In this document: piece after piece, positions 8,387 to 16,843 of the stretch | How positions within the stretch are numbered: the stretch's first letter is position 1 | Layout: the number at the start of each line of letters is the position of its first letter | Position numbers and translations under genes: made by a program | Notes under the pieces: model-generated | What the model was told of the DNA's origin: nothing | Database searches by the model: none | What the model saw: only the letters and a program-made list of their open reading frames with translations | Assembly (NCBI GenBank): GCA_001596155.1 | Contig: CP014771.1 | Location: 3,844,001 to 3,908,000, forward strand | DNA: 64,000 nt | Source: Hymenobacter psoromatis | Lineage (GTDB): Bacteria > Bacteroidota > Bacteroidia > Cytophagales > Hymenobacteraceae | Direction: 5' to 3'

Positions 8387-9238
8387 TTAGCCCGGCAATT
8401 CGGCACCTTCGCCGGTGGCGGGGCGGCCCTGCGCCGCCGAATAGTGGCGGTGCAGCCAGCTGCTGAGGCCACCGAGGCCCGGCATCAGCACGCGCTCCGT
8501 GATGTTGGCTTGGTCGAGTTTATCGCGCACTTCCCACTTCAGGCGGGCAGGCAGGCGAATGCGAAAATATAATTCGGGGTGCTGGGCCAGCCAGGTGTGT
8601 AGCATGGATTCGGGCGTGCTCATCAGCGAAAAAAGGGCGTACTGATGCACGATGCGCGCATCGAGCGACGGCGGCTCCAGGAATAATACAAACGGCTCGG
8701 CTTGCAGGTTGGCCAAGTCGCGCAGGCCGGGCAGGGTAGGGGCCAGTAGCTCGGTGGTAAACACGTTGGAACCCTCGCTGGCCAGGGCTTCGCGCAAGCG
8801 GGGGGGGAGGTGCTCGGCCGCCTTCACGTAGTTCAGGGCCCAGATAATGCCGTCCTGGTGATAGGCGTTCAGGTCGTCGGTGGCAAAGTGCAGCGCTACG
8901 TAGGGCGAGTACGTCCAGTCAAGCAGGCGGGTAGGCAGGCCGTGGTGCTGAGCCAGAGCCAGCCAGTCCCAGGTGGTGGCGCTGGGCGGGGTAGTGGTGT
9001 CGCGGGCGTACTTGCGGAAGTTGCGCAGCAGGTGATGTTCCAGCTCCTGATAACTACCGCCGAGACGTTGCAGACTGGTGCTCAGCGAGTAACCAAAGCT
9101 GCGCATCCCGCGGTACACGAACGGCGAGCGGTAGCGCCCCAGCCGCGCATCCCAGGTTTCGTGAAACAGCAGGTCTTGCAGCTGCTGCCAGCTCTCGGCT
9201 TCAAAATCGTTGGGGGCAGGCGGGGTAGCAGTGGGCAT
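8387..9238 (-). CDS. FRG-domain protein
   Basis: Protein of 283 residues carrying an FRG domain at about residues 12-140: the FVYRGMRSFGYSLSTSLQR segment with the conserved Arg-Gly, and AQHHGLPTRLLDWTYSPYVALHFAT. FRG domains are found in many phage-defence and toxin-like proteins as well as in housekeeping contexts, and their biochemical activity is not settled. The C-terminal half (about 145-283) has no domain I recognise. No signal peptide is present, so it is probably cytoplasmic. It is a single gene; a REP-like inverted repeat lies immediately upstream (9289-9390). Confidence 0.85.
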   Translation of the reverse strand: MPTATPPAPNDFEAESWQQLQDLLFHETWDARLGRYRSPFVYRGMRSFGYSLSTSLQRLGGSYQELEHHLLRNFRKYARDTTTPPSATTWDWLALAQHHGLPTRLLDWTYSPYVALHFATDDLNAYHQDGIIWALNYVKAAEHLPPRLREALASEGSNVFTTELLAPTLPGLRDLANLQAEPFVLFLEPPSLDARIVHQYALFSLMSTPESMLHTWLAQHPELYFRIRLPARLKWEVRDKLDQANITERVLMPGLGGLSSWLHRHYSAAQGRPATGEGAELPG

Positions 9239-9288
9239 AGGGTGAAGGTACGGCTGGGGGTAGTGTGGCTTAGGCTGTTCGGATTAAA

Positions 9289-9390
9289 AAGAACGTCATG
9301 CTGACGACAGGAAGCATCTCGCTCGCATCATTGGAATTACTATCCCAATGGCGTGAGCGAAATGCCTCCTATCGTCAGCATGACGTTCTT
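9289..9390. repeat. REP-like inverted repeat, AAGAACGTCATGCTGACG family
   Basis: The outer arms AAGAACGTCATGCTGACGA and TCGTCAGCATGACGTTCTT are perfect reverse complements; inner parts (GGAAGCATCTCGCTCGC against GCGTGAGCGAAATGCC) pair imperfectly. A second copy of the family is at 15193-15299 with the same outer arms. It lies between the FRG gene start and the SDR gene stop, both on the minus strand. Confidence 0.8.
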
Positions 9391-9415
9391 ACTTATCCTA
9401 AAATCAACTGCTTAA

Positions 9416-10249
9416 TTAATTAGGAAAATCTGCGCCGTTGCCGATGTGGGCGTACTGCTCGATTTCCTGCTTTATCTGGGTGAATTTATCCAGCGCGCCC
9501 TTCACGGCCGCTTTGCCGAGGGGTAGGTGCACGGGCGGATTATCCATGCGCACGAGGTCGAACATGGCCTGAGCAGCGCGCTCGGGGTCGCCGGGCTGCT
9601 GGCCGCTGGCTTTCTGAATGTTGGCCAGGTTCTGGCCGGCCGTAGCTTTATAATCAGCGATTTTGGGCTCGATATAGGTAGCCGAGCGGCCGGCCCAGTC
9701 GGTGCGGAAGCCGCTGGGCTCCACGTTGGTCACCTTGATTCCGAGCGGCCCTATCTGCTGCGCCAGGCTCTCGCCAATGCCTTCGAGCGCAAACTTAGAG
9801 GCGTTGTAAATCCCTACCCCCGGAAAAGTTTTCAACCCGCCAATGCTGGTGACGTTGATAATGTGGCCGCTCCGGCGCTCGCGCAGGTGTGGCAGCACCG
9901 CCCGTAGCACCCGCAGCGGGCCAAACACATTTACATCGAACTGCCGCTGCACTTCCTCATCGGGCACTTCTTCGATGGGGCCTAGCGAGCCGTAGCCCGC
10001 GTTATTTACAATAACGTCGAGGTGGCCCAAGGCCTTGATGGCGTCGGCCACGGCCTTTTTTACGGCGGCCTCATCGGCCACGTCGGCCACCAGGCCGATG
10101 CCATTTTTACCGGCCTGGCTGGTAAACGCATCAGCCTGCTGCTGGTGGCGGAAGGTGGCGGCTACTTTATCGCCCTGGGCGAGGGCCAGTGTGGCCAGGT
10201 GCTTGCCGAAACCGGTGCTAACGCCGGTAATAAACCAATGCTTGGTCAT
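9416..10249 (-). CDS. SDR-family oxidoreductase
   Basis: Protein of 277 residues, a classical short-chain dehydrogenase/reductase. The Rossmann motif TGVSTGFGKH (residues 8-17), the NNAG motif (in VIVNNAGYGSLGP), the catalytic serine in NVTSIGG, and the YNASK catalytic Tyr/Lys pair are all present. The sequence AATFRHQQQ after the second strand suggests NADP(H) preference, since an Arg replaces the Asp typical of NAD enzymes. The substrate is not predictable. It is divergent from the lipoprotein esterase gene to its right, and is preceded on its own strand by no other gene. Confidence 0.92.
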   Translation of the reverse strand: MTKHWFITGVSTGFGKHLATLALAQGDKVAATFRHQQQADAFTSQAGKNGIGLVADVADEAAVKKAVADAIKALGHLDVIVNNAGYGSLGPIEEVPDEEVQRQFDVNVFGPLRVLRAVLPHLRERRSGHIINVTSIGGLKTFPGVGIYNASKFALEGIGESLAQQIGPLGIKVTNVEPSGFRTDWAGRSATYIEPKIADYKATAGQNLANIQKASGQQPGDPERAAQAMFDLVRMDNPPVHLPLGKAAVKGALDKFTQIKQEIEQYAHIGNGADFPN

Positions 10250-10370
10250 GAAATTACGAGAATTGAAAAACGAAAAATGCTATGCCGTAAGACGCGTCCA
10301 GCGGGACGATTGTTTGGCTGCCGCCGGGCACTTAGCCTTTTTCGCGGCCCACGGCTACCGGTGCGGGCGC

Positions 10371-10378
10371 TACATTTG
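10371..10378 (+). promoter_or_regulatory. -7 promoter box upstream of the esterase
   Basis: TACATTTG matches TAnnTTTG exactly and lies 56 bp before the chosen ATG of the SGNH hydrolase gene, in the divergent spacer. A -33 element is not clear. Confidence 0.45.
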
Positions 10379-10433
10379 GCGTGAGCCAGCTCAAAATAAG
10401 TTGGTCATGGTCAAGATAATCAGCTTGTTAAAA

Positions 10434-11537
10434 ATGAATCGCTTTCGTCCTCTCCTGCTGCTGGCCGCCTGCGGCGTGGCGCTGGGCTGCGCGCCCGCCC
10501 GCGTAGCCGCTCCCCCGACTGATACATTACCAGCAAAAGCTTTGCAGCCCGTGGGCCGCTTTCAAATCACCAGCGCGGGGCAGTTGGAGCTGATAAGCTC
10601 GGCAGTTCACTTCGGCTTCACTTTTGAGGGGAAGGAATGCCAGGTTTTCGCTTCCCTACCCGGCGGGCAGGGCCACAGCTACTTGCAATACGAGCTGGAC
10701 GGCGCGTACCAGAAGCGCCTGCGGGTGGAAGGCAATTCGGCCGCGCCGCTGACCATCACGGCCCCCACGGCGGGCCGGCATACGGTGTGGATTTATAAAG
10801 CCACCGAGGCCAGCACCGGCCCCCTCAACATTGAAAAAATAACCGGCGCGAAGCTCAAAGCCCTACCCGCGCCCACCGGCCCGCTCATCGAGTTTATCGG
10901 TAACAGCATCACCTGCGGGGCCGCTTCCGACCCCTCGCTAGTGCCCTGCGGCACCGGCGAATACCACGACCAAACCAACGCCTACCAAGCCTACGGCCCC
11001 CGCGTGGCCCGCGCCCTCAACGTCAACTACATCCTGAGCAGCGTGAGTGGCATCGGGGCCTACCGCACCTGGAGCCAAAGCGGCCCCACCATGCCGCAGG
11101 TGTACGAGAAGTTTGATTTCCGGGCAGATAATCCCAAGCTCTGGGATTTTACCAAATACAAGCCTGCTATAGTAAGTATTGCGCTGGGTACCAACGACTT
11201 GAGCAATGGCGACGGCAAAACGCCCCGCCTAGCCTTCGATAGCGCCTCCTTCGTGAATAACTACGCCATGTTCGTGCGCTTGGTAAAAAGCAAGTACCCA
11301 CAGGCGCGCATCGCGCTGCTGAACAGCCCGATGGTCACCGGCAACAACCGCGTAAAGCTGCAAAATTGCCTGACCGCGATAAAGACGGCTACCGATGCCT
11401 CCTACCCCACCGCCCCGCCCGTAGCGCTGTTTTTCTTCGAGCCCATGCAGACCCACGGCTGCGGCGGCCACCCCGACGTGTTGGACCACGCGGTGATGGC
11501 CAAAGAGCTAGAGCCGTTTTTCAAAAAGCTGCTTTAA
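10434..11537 (+). CDS. SGNH/GDSL hydrolase lipoprotein, carbohydrate esterase family 2-like
   Basis: Protein of 367 residues from the ATG at 10434; the open frame extends much further upstream but that part overlaps the SDR gene in antisense and has no lipoprotein signal. The N-terminus MNRFRPLLLLAACGVALGC holds the lipobox. An N-terminal beta-sandwich of about 110 residues (FGFTFEGKECQVFASLPG) precedes an SGNH hydrolase domain: block I is IEFIGNSITCG with the nucleophile serine, the GTND block is SIALGTNDLSNG, and the C-terminal GCGGHPDVLDH supplies the Asp/His pair. This two-domain layout is that of CE2 deacetylases acting on polysaccharides such as xylan or mannan. Exported to the outer membrane or periplasm. 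An ATG nine codons upstream (10407) is possible. Confidence 0.88.
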   Translation: MNRFRPLLLLAACGVALGCAPARVAAPPTDTLPAKALQPVGRFQITSAGQLELISSAVHFGFTFEGKECQVFASLPGGQGHSYLQYELDGAYQKRLRVEGNSAAPLTITAPTAGRHTVWIYKATEASTGPLNIEKITGAKLKALPAPTGPLIEFIGNSITCGAASDPSLVPCGTGEYHDQTNAYQAYGPRVARALNVNYILSSVSGIGAYRTWSQSGPTMPQVYEKFDFRADNPKLWDFTKYKPAIVSIALGTNDLSNGDGKTPRLAFDSASFVNNYAMFVRLVKSKYPQARIALLNSPMVTGNNRVKLQNCLTAIKTATDASYPTAPPVALFFFEPMQTHGCGGHPDVLDHAVMAKELEPFFKKLL

Positions 11538-11677
11538 TAAACAAGATTAAGGGTTTTTAAAAAAAAGATACTTGCTTATACGGCAGTGAGTTACGCAGTT
11601 GCCCAAGCCTATTATTTAATACCGTCACAACTTTTTTTGTACTGCTAAATGAACTCCTTGTACTAGCTTAGCAAATT

Positions 11678-14377
11678 CTAGGACGTTCCAAGGCGCTTTT
11701 TGGTGAGTTTGGTGGGGATGTGCTTCATCGGCTCGTCGGGCCATGGGTGGCGCGGGTAGCGGCCTTTCAGGTCCTTGCGCACCTCAAAATAACCCTTTTC
11801 CCAGAAACTGCGCAGGTCGCGGGTGACTTGCGCCGGCCTCCCACCCGGCGACAGCAGGTGTAACAGCAGCGGCACCCTACCCCCCGCCACGGTGGGCGTC
11901 TCGGTGAGGCCGAATAATTCTTGCAGCTTCACGGCCAGCACCGGCGCGGCGGGGTCGGCGTAGTCGAGGCTGACGTGTGAGCCGCTGGGCACTTCGAGGT
12001 GGGTAGGGGCTAGGCGGTCCAGCTCCTGGCGCTGGGCCCAGCCGCCGGGCAGCCGCGCCAGGAGCGGCTCCAGCAGGTCGAGGCGCTGCACCTGGTCGAG
12101 GCTCTTGAGGCCAGTCAAGTGCGGCCCGAGCCAGGCCGGCAAATCAGCCAGCAGAGTAGCTTCATCGAAAGCCAGCCACTCGGCAGACGCCTCCCCAAAA
12201 TGCCGCCGCAGAAACTCCAGCCGCTGCTGAAGCTGGCGGGCGGCGGGCGTCCAGCTCAGCTTATCCAGCCCTGCCTCCTGCAAATAGCTGAGTAGCGCCT
12301 GGGCCACCAACTCGGCATTAGGCTGGCCAATAACTTTTTCTTCGAGCAGCAGCGCGCCCAGGCGGCGCACGCGGCGGCCCGTCACGCGCTGGGTGGCGGG
12401 GTCGAAGCTAACTTCCTCGGTGGTAGTTATTTGCTCCGCAAAAGCCGTTTCCAATTCTTCGCGGTCGAGGGGTGCGGCCAGCGTGGCGCGGGGCGCGCCG
12501 GCCAGCCCGGCCAAGTGCGCCACCGCAAAAAACTCGGCCTGCGGGTCCACGTCCTCGGTGCGCAGACTCACGCGCTGGCCGGTGATGAGGCGCAGGCGGT
12601 CGGGAGCTTCGCGCTGGGCCAGGCGGTCGGGGTAGGCCAGCGCCGTGAGGAGGCCAATGGGTGAATGGGCGAAGGATTGAAGGAGTGAATGGCTTTTTGG
12701 GTGGCCCAGGCGGGCTTGCATGTGGCGGGCCACGTCGCGCACGCGCTGGAGCGTAGCGTGGTGCAGCGCCAGGCCGGCCATCGGTGCCCGGCCGCTGGCC
12801 AGCGCTTCGAGCCTGAGGCGCAGGTCGGGGGGTAGGGAGCGCGGGTCATGGGGCGTGGCCCAGCGCAGCAGGTCGCGCTCGGCCAGCAGGGCGGCCAGCG
12901 CGGCGGCGGCCGGGCCGTGGCCCAGCGCCGCGCCGCGCACCACGAGGTGGCCCAGGCGCGGGGGTAGGCCGAGCTTGGCTAATTGGCGGCCGTGGGCGGT
13001 AGGTTTTGAAAAGGAGTTAAGAGTTAAAAGTGAAGAGTTAAGAGTTAAAAACTCGGCCGCTCCCTCGCCTGTCAAATCCGCATTTTTAACTCTTAACTCT
13101 TCACTTTTAACTCTTAACTCTTCTTCCAGCGCCCCCAGCCTGACCAGCAGTTCCCGCGCCTGGGCCACGGCGGCGGCCGGCGGCGCGTCCAGCCAGCGCA
13201 AACTGCCGGGGTCCGGCGCGCCCCACAGGGCCAGCTCCAGCACCAGGCCGCTGAGGTCGGCGGTGTGAATTTCGGGCGGGCGGTGGGCGGGTAATTGGGG
13301 ATGCTCGGCCTCGGTCCAGAGGCGGTAGCAGGTGCCGGGCGCGAGACGGCCGGCGCGGCCCCGGCGCTGGTCGGCGGCGGCGCGGGCCACGGGCACGGTT
13401 TCGAGCGAGGTGAAGCCCGTACGCGGCGCAAAGCGCGGCACCCGCGCAAAGCCCCCGTCAATCACCACCCGCACGCCCTCGATGGTGAGGCTGGTTTCGG
13501 CGATGCTGGTGGCCAGAATGACCTTGCGCCGGCCGGCCGGGGCGGGCTTCAGAGCCGCGTCTTGCGCTTCCAAAGGCAGCTCGCCGTGCAGCAAGTGCAG
13601 GTCGGTGCCGGGGGGTAGGGAGCCGTCGAGCTTGCGGGCCACGCGCTGCAAATCGGCCACGCCGGGCAGGAACACCAGCACGTCGCCTTCGTGGGCGGCC
13701 AGCGCCGCCCGCACCTGGCCGGGCACGGTCTCGGCCAGCCGCTCGCTGGGCTTGTTGGGCAGCGCGGCGGCCCGGCGCGGGTCGAGGTAAAGGGTTTCAA
13801 TCGGAAACAAAAAGCCGGCGCTGCTCACCACCGGCGCGGGCAGCCACTGCCCCAGCCGCTGCGCCTCCAGCGTGGCCGACATCAGCACGATGCGCAGCTC
13901 GGGCCGCAGCACGGCCTGCGCATCGAGCGCCAGCGCCAAGCCCAGGTCGGCGTTCAGGCTGCGCTCGTGAAACTCATCAAACACCACGCAGGCCACGTCT
14001 TCCAGCGCCGGGTCGTCTTGTAGCATTCGGGTTAAGATACCTTCCGTAATAACTTCAATGCGCGTGGCGGCCGATACTTTACTGTCGAGGCGAACGCGGT
14101 AGCCCACGGTGCGGCCCACGGGCTCGCCCAGCAGCTGGGCTAGGCGGGCGGCGGCGGCGCGGGCGGCCAGCTGGCGCGGCTCCAACACCAGAATTTTCTG
14201 GTCGGCCGGCCGCCAGGTGGCGGCCAGCAGCGCCAGCGGTACCACCGTGGTTTTGCCCGCGCCGGGCGGCGCTTCCAGCACCGCCCGCGGGCTGGTTTCG
14301 AGGGCCGCCAGCAGCTCGGGCAGGGCAGCTACGACGGGTAAATCGGGTAGGGGGGGTAGGCGAAAGTCAGTGGACAC
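11678..14377 (-). CDS. hrpB: ATP-dependent helicase HrpB
   Basis: Protein of 899 residues starting at GTG 14377. DEAH-box helicase motifs are in order: Walker A APPGAGKTTVVPLAL, motif II VVFDEFHERSL, motif III MSATLE, and motif VI QRRGRAGR. The HrpB-specific C-terminal domain follows, ending near HPWPDEPMKHIPTKLTKKRLG. HrpB is a DExH RNA helicase homologue of unclear role in bacteria. Residues about 418-455 (EELRVKSEELRVKN, then FLTLNSSLLTLNSF) are encoded by a perfect 37-bp inverted repeat of a dispersed repeat family and interrupt the LGALE to TAHGR junction that is continuous in relatives I recall; the frame is kept. It is 9 bp downstream of the DUF2071 gene, probably one operon. Confidence 0.95.
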   Translation of the reverse strand: MSTDFRLPPLPDLPVVAALPELLAALETSPRAVLEAPPGAGKTTVVPLALLAATWRPADQKILVLEPRQLAARAAAARLAQLLGEPVGRTVGYRVRLDSKVSAATRIEVITEGILTRMLQDDPALEDVACVVFDEFHERSLNADLGLALALDAQAVLRPELRIVLMSATLEAQRLGQWLPAPVVSSAGFLFPIETLYLDPRRAAALPNKPSERLAETVPGQVRAALAAHEGDVLVFLPGVADLQRVARKLDGSLPPGTDLHLLHGELPLEAQDAALKPAPAGRRKVILATSIAETSLTIEGVRVVIDGGFARVPRFAPRTGFTSLETVPVARAAADQRRGRAGRLAPGTCYRLWTEAEHPQLPAHRPPEIHTADLSGLVLELALWGAPDPGSLRWLDAPPAAAVAQARELLVRLGALEEELRVKSEELRVKNADLTGEGAAEFLTLNSSLLTLNSFSKPTAHGRQLAKLGLPPRLGHLVVRGAALGHGPAAAALAALLAERDLLRWATPHDPRSLPPDLRLRLEALASGRAPMAGLALHHATLQRVRDVARHMQARLGHPKSHSLLQSFAHSPIGLLTALAYPDRLAQREAPDRLRLITGQRVSLRTEDVDPQAEFFAVAHLAGLAGAPRATLAAPLDREELETAFAEQITTTEEVSFDPATQRVTGRRVRRLGALLLEEKVIGQPNAELVAQALLSYLQEAGLDKLSWTPAARQLQQRLEFLRRHFGEASAEWLAFDEATLLADLPAWLGPHLTGLKSLDQVQRLDLLEPLLARLPGGWAQRQELDRLAPTHLEVPSGSHVSLDYADPAAPVLAVKLQELFGLTETPTVAGGRVPLLLHLLSPGGRPAQVTRDLRSFWEKGYFEVRKDLKGRYPRHPWPDEPMKHIPTKLTKKRLGTS
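13012..13123. repeat. In-frame inverted-repeat insertion within hrpB
   Basis: The left arm 13012-13050 and right arm 13085-13123 are perfect reverse complements over at least 37 bases, made of repeated AGTTAAGAGTTAAAAGTG words. They flank 34 unique bases. The same words occur in the intergenic repeat at 3001-3090. Reading through it adds about 38 residues to HrpB without a stop. Confidence 0.85.
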
Positions 14378-14386
14378 CCGCCAAAA

Positions 14387-15148
14387 TTACACCCGCCGCA
14401 AGCGCCACAAGTCCACGCTCACGTGGCCACCCGCGTGCAGCAGCGGTCGGCCCACGGGGGTAGGCAGGCCGTGGCCTTCCACCAAATCAGACTCATAGCT
14501 CAGCAGCTCGACCTCGTGCAACGGCCAGGAAGTATGCGCGATGCGGCCCCGGTAGAGCTTGTCGCCGCGCCCCGGCCCCATGCCACCGGCCGCGTACAGG
14601 CAGTAGCGCTCGGTAAGGAAAAACGGGAGGGAGCCGGGCTCGGCGGGGGGTAGGACGGCCCCTACCCGCCAGGTAGCGGCGAAGTGGCCCTCGGGCGCGC
14701 CGTTATGCACGCGGTGGCCGATGTAGTGCAGCTCGTCGGCGGCGGGCCGCTCCAGCTTGAGATGCGCGCGGAAGTAGGGCAAATGAAAAAACGTACGCGC
14801 CGCCCACACGGCCAGCGGGTTGCTGGCATCGAGCGAAAAAAACCATACGCCCGGCACGCCATCGAGGTGCACGTAGGTGCGCACGTTCAACTCCAGAAAC
14901 TCGCGCACGCCGGGCACGGGCGGCGTCACGCGACTATGCACATCCCACATCCGAAAGGGTACCACCGCCAGCCAGGCCATGCCGTCGTGCAGGTCCACTG
15001 CCAGGCGGGGGGGTAGGAGGGGCTGAATCAGCTCGGCCGGCACCGGCCAGTGCATAAAGAGCAGGTCGCCCCATTCCTGGTGCATCAGCGGCCGGCCGGC
15101 GGGGCGCTCGCGCAGGGCCAGGCGGTCGGCAAGGGTAGGGGAGGGCAT
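14387..15148 (-). CDS. DUF2071 / YqjF-family protein
   Basis: Protein of 253 residues of the DUF2071 (YqjF-like) family, recognised from WGDLLFMHWPVPAELIQPLLP near the N-terminus, then WLAVVPFRMWDV, FLELNVRTYVHLDGVPGVWFFSLDA, and FFLTERYCLYA with the closing HTSWPLHEVEL. Length fits the family. It is soluble with no signal peptide. The fold is related to acetoacetate-decarboxylase-like proteins; the reaction, if any, is unknown. It is the first gene of a likely two-gene operon with hrpB (9-bp gap). A REP-like inverted repeat precedes it. Confidence 0.88.
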   Translation of the reverse strand: MPSPTLADRLALRERPAGRPLMHQEWGDLLFMHWPVPAELIQPLLPPRLAVDLHDGMAWLAVVPFRMWDVHSRVTPPVPGVREFLELNVRTYVHLDGVPGVWFFSLDASNPLAVWAARTFFHLPYFRAHLKLERPAADELHYIGHRVHNGAPEGHFAATWRVGAVLPPAEPGSLPFFLTERYCLYAAGGMGPGRGDKLYRGRIAHTSWPLHEVELLSYESDLVEGHGLPTPVGRPLLHAGGHVSVDLWRLRRV

Positions 15149-15192
15149 GGGGTAATGACTAATGACGAGTGACTAATGCACTGACGAGTAAA

Positions 15193-15299
15193 AAGAACGT
15201 CATGCTGACGAAGGAAGCATCTCTACCGCGTCACTAACTTCTAACGTTAGGATTACTTACGCAGTAGAGATGCTTCGACAAGCTCAGCATGACGTTCTT
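15193..15299. repeat. REP-like inverted repeat, AAGAACGTCATGCTGACG family, copy 2
   Basis: The outer arms begin AAGAACGTCATGCTGA and end TCAGCATGACGTTCTT, as in the copy at 9289-9390. The inner arms GAAGCATCTCTAC and GTAGAGATGCTTC also pair. The right arm carries a small insertion (CAAGC) that breaks symmetry. It sits between the rhodanese stop and the DUF2071 start, both minus-strand genes. Confidence 0.8.
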
Positions 15300-15309
15300 A
15301 TTACTAATA

Positions 15310-15633
15310 TCAATAAACCGGCACCGTCGAATCCACTTCGCGGCTCCAGGCATCAATACCACCCCTTAAGTTAAGCAGATTTTCGCGGCCCAGGCGGTGC
15401 TGCAAATAACCCAGCGTCTGCGCCGAGCGCACGCCGTGGTGGCAGATGAGCACTACCGGCCCTTCGGCGCGGATTTCGGAGGCGCGGCGCGGCACCTCGC
15501 CCAGCGGAATGAGCACGCTGCCCGCGATGCGGCAGTAGTCAAATTCCATTTCCTCGCGCACGTCCACGAGCTGAATATTCTCGCCGGCAACGAGGCGGGC
15601 GTGCAGGGCGGCGGGGGTCAGGTCGGGTAGCAT
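15310..15633 (-). CDS. Rhodanese-like domain protein
   Basis: Single-domain rhodanese of 107 residues. The ATG at 15633 (MLPDLTPAALHARL) is chosen over a TTG three codons upstream. Motifs: VDVREEMEFDYCRIAGSVLIPL (CH2A-like start) and the active-site loop VLICHHGVRSAQ with the sulfur-accepting cysteine, followed by NLRGGIDAWSREVDSTVP. Such proteins carry or transfer persulfide sulfur in the cytoplasm. A TAnnTTTG box (15640-15647) ends only 7 bases before this ATG, which suggests a leaderless message. The gene is convergent with nothing and divergent from the PnuC-family gene. Confidence 0.92.
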   Translation of the reverse strand: MLPDLTPAALHARLVAGENIQLVDVREEMEFDYCRIAGSVLIPLGEVPRRASEIRAEGPVVLICHHGVRSAQTLGYLQHRLGRENLLNLRGGIDAWSREVDSTVPVY

Positions 15634-15639
15634 CGGGGG

Positions 15640-15647
15640 CAAAAGTA
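15640..15647 (-). promoter_or_regulatory. -7 box, possibly giving a leaderless rhodanese mRNA
   Basis: The minus strand reads TACTTTTG, an exact TAnnTTTG match. Its last base is 7 positions before the ATG at 15633, so transcription starting at the normal distance would begin at or next to the start codon. Confidence 0.4.
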
Positions 15648-15688
15648 CCGCGCCCGGCTACCTTGCGCGGCTTTTCTGCCTGTGCCCT

Positions 15689-16321
15689 ATGCTGCTATTT
15701 GCCTTCGCCAACCTGCCCGCCGACACTCTGGCCGCTGTGCGCGCCACCACCGGCTTGGAGTGGGCGGCCGTGCTCACGGGCTTCGTCTGCGTGTGGCTGG
15801 CGGCCCGCGAGTCGCTCTGGAACTTCCCGATTGCCATCGTCAGCTGCCTGCTCTACGTGCTGATTTACTACCGGCAGGGTCTGTATTCCGACAGCGGCTT
15901 GCAGGGGATTTTCATTGCCCTGAGCGCCTACGGCTGGTATGAGTGGCGCTTCGGTGGCCGGGGCCAGACGCCCCTGCCCGTGACCCACACGCCCCTGGCC
16001 GAGTGGGCGCTGGCCGCCGCCTTCGTGCTGGCCTACACCCTGGGCGCGGGCTACTACCTGGCCCACCACACCGACTCCACCTTCCCGCATTGGGATAGCT
16101 TCACCACCGGCACCAGCATTGCCGCGCAGTTTCTGCTCATGCGCAAGCGCCTGGAAAACTGGTGGCTCTGGCTGCTGGTAGATATTATCTACGTGCCCAT
16201 TCTCTGGGCCAAACACCTGTATCCCACCAGCTTATTGTACGCCCTGTATCTGGGCCTGGCCGCCTACGGCTACTGGGAATGGCGGCGCGATATGCGGGGT
16301 AGGGCCGCGGCGGCCCAGTAG
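15689..16321 (+). CDS. PnuC-family vitamin-precursor transporter
   Basis: Inner-membrane protein of 210 residues with about seven hydrophobic segments. The PnuC-family features are visible: WNFPIAIVSCLLYVLIYY, the GIFIALSAYGWYEW segment and the late LENWWLWLLVDIIYVPI motif. PnuC proteins carry nicotinamide riboside by facilitated diffusion; the close PnuT subfamily of Bacteroidota carries thiamin. The next gene is a NadR-like kinase (9-bp gap), which supports nicotinamide riboside trapping, but a TPP riboswitch-controlled TonB receptor 2 kb downstream makes thiamin a real alternative. The substrate is therefore left open. Confidence 0.85.
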   Translation: MLLFAFANLPADTLAAVRATTGLEWAAVLTGFVCVWLAARESLWNFPIAIVSCLLYVLIYYRQGLYSDSGLQGIFIALSAYGWYEWRFGGRGQTPLPVTHTPLAEWALAAAFVLAYTLGAGYYLAHHTDSTFPHWDSFTTGTSIAAQFLLMRKRLENWWLWLLVDIIYVPILWAKHLYPTSLLYALYLGLAAYGYWEWRRDMRGRAAAAQ

Positions 16322-16330
16322 TTTTTTGGT

Positions 16331-16843
16331 ATGCAACGCATTTCCCTCACCGGCCCCGAATCGGCGGGCAAGAGCACGCTGGCGGCGCAACTGGCTGCGC
16401 ACTACGGCACCGTGTTCGTGCCCGAGTTTGCCCGCACGTATCTGAAAAAAAACGGTCCCGCCTACGCCCTCCCCGACCTCGAAGCCATCGCCCGCGGCCA
16501 GCTCGCGGCCGAAGACGCGGCGGCCACCCAGGCTAACGGCCTGCTTTTCTGCGATACCGATTTGCTGGTCATTAAAATCTGGGCCGAGAATGCCTTCGGC
16601 CGCTGCCCGGCCTGGGTTTTGGCCGAATTAGTAAAGCCACGCTACGCCCTTACCCTACTGCTGGCCCCCGACCTGCCCTGGCAGCCCGACCCCCTGCGCG
16701 AGCACCCCGACCCGGCGCAACGCTGGCATTTTTATGCTTTATATAAGGCTGAATTGCAGCGGCTAAGCTGGCCTTTCATAGAAATAAATGGCCCGTCTGC
16801 GCAACGCCTGGCGCAAGCCGTGGCGGCCGTGGATGTAGCGTAA
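16331..16843 (+). CDS. NadR-like P-loop kinase (AAA_28 family)
   Basis: Protein of 170 residues with the P-loop GPESAGKST at positions 8-16, then FVPEFARTYL, and the LLFCDTDLLVIKIWAENAFG segment with Walker B. This matches the C-terminal kinase domain of NadR, which phosphorylates nicotinamide riboside to NMN. The nucleotidyltransferase and DNA-binding domains of full NadR are absent, as in other short homologues. It is co-directional and 9 bp after the PnuC-family gene, so transport and phosphorylation are probably coupled. The stop codon is inside an inverted repeat. If the transporter carries thiamin, this could instead act on that substrate; the sequence cannot decide. Confidence 0.85.
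   Translation: MQRISLTGPESAGKSTLAAQLAAHYGTVFVPEFARTYLKKNGPAYALPDLEAIARGQLAAEDAAATQANGLLFCDTDLLVIKIWAENAFGRCPAWVLAELVKPRYALTLLLAPDLPWQPDPLREHPDPAQRWHFYALYKAELQRLSWPFIEINGPSAQRLAQAVAAVDVA

Noticed and set aside
10035..10433. Upstream extension of the esterase frame
   Set aside because: It overlaps the SDR gene in antisense and would bury the lipoprotein signal at MNRFRPLLLLAAC.
13012..13123. CRISPR-like reading of the repeats in hrpB
   Set aside because: The repeats form one inverted pair of arms with a single loop, with no array of evenly spaced repeats and unique spacers, and no cas genes nearby.
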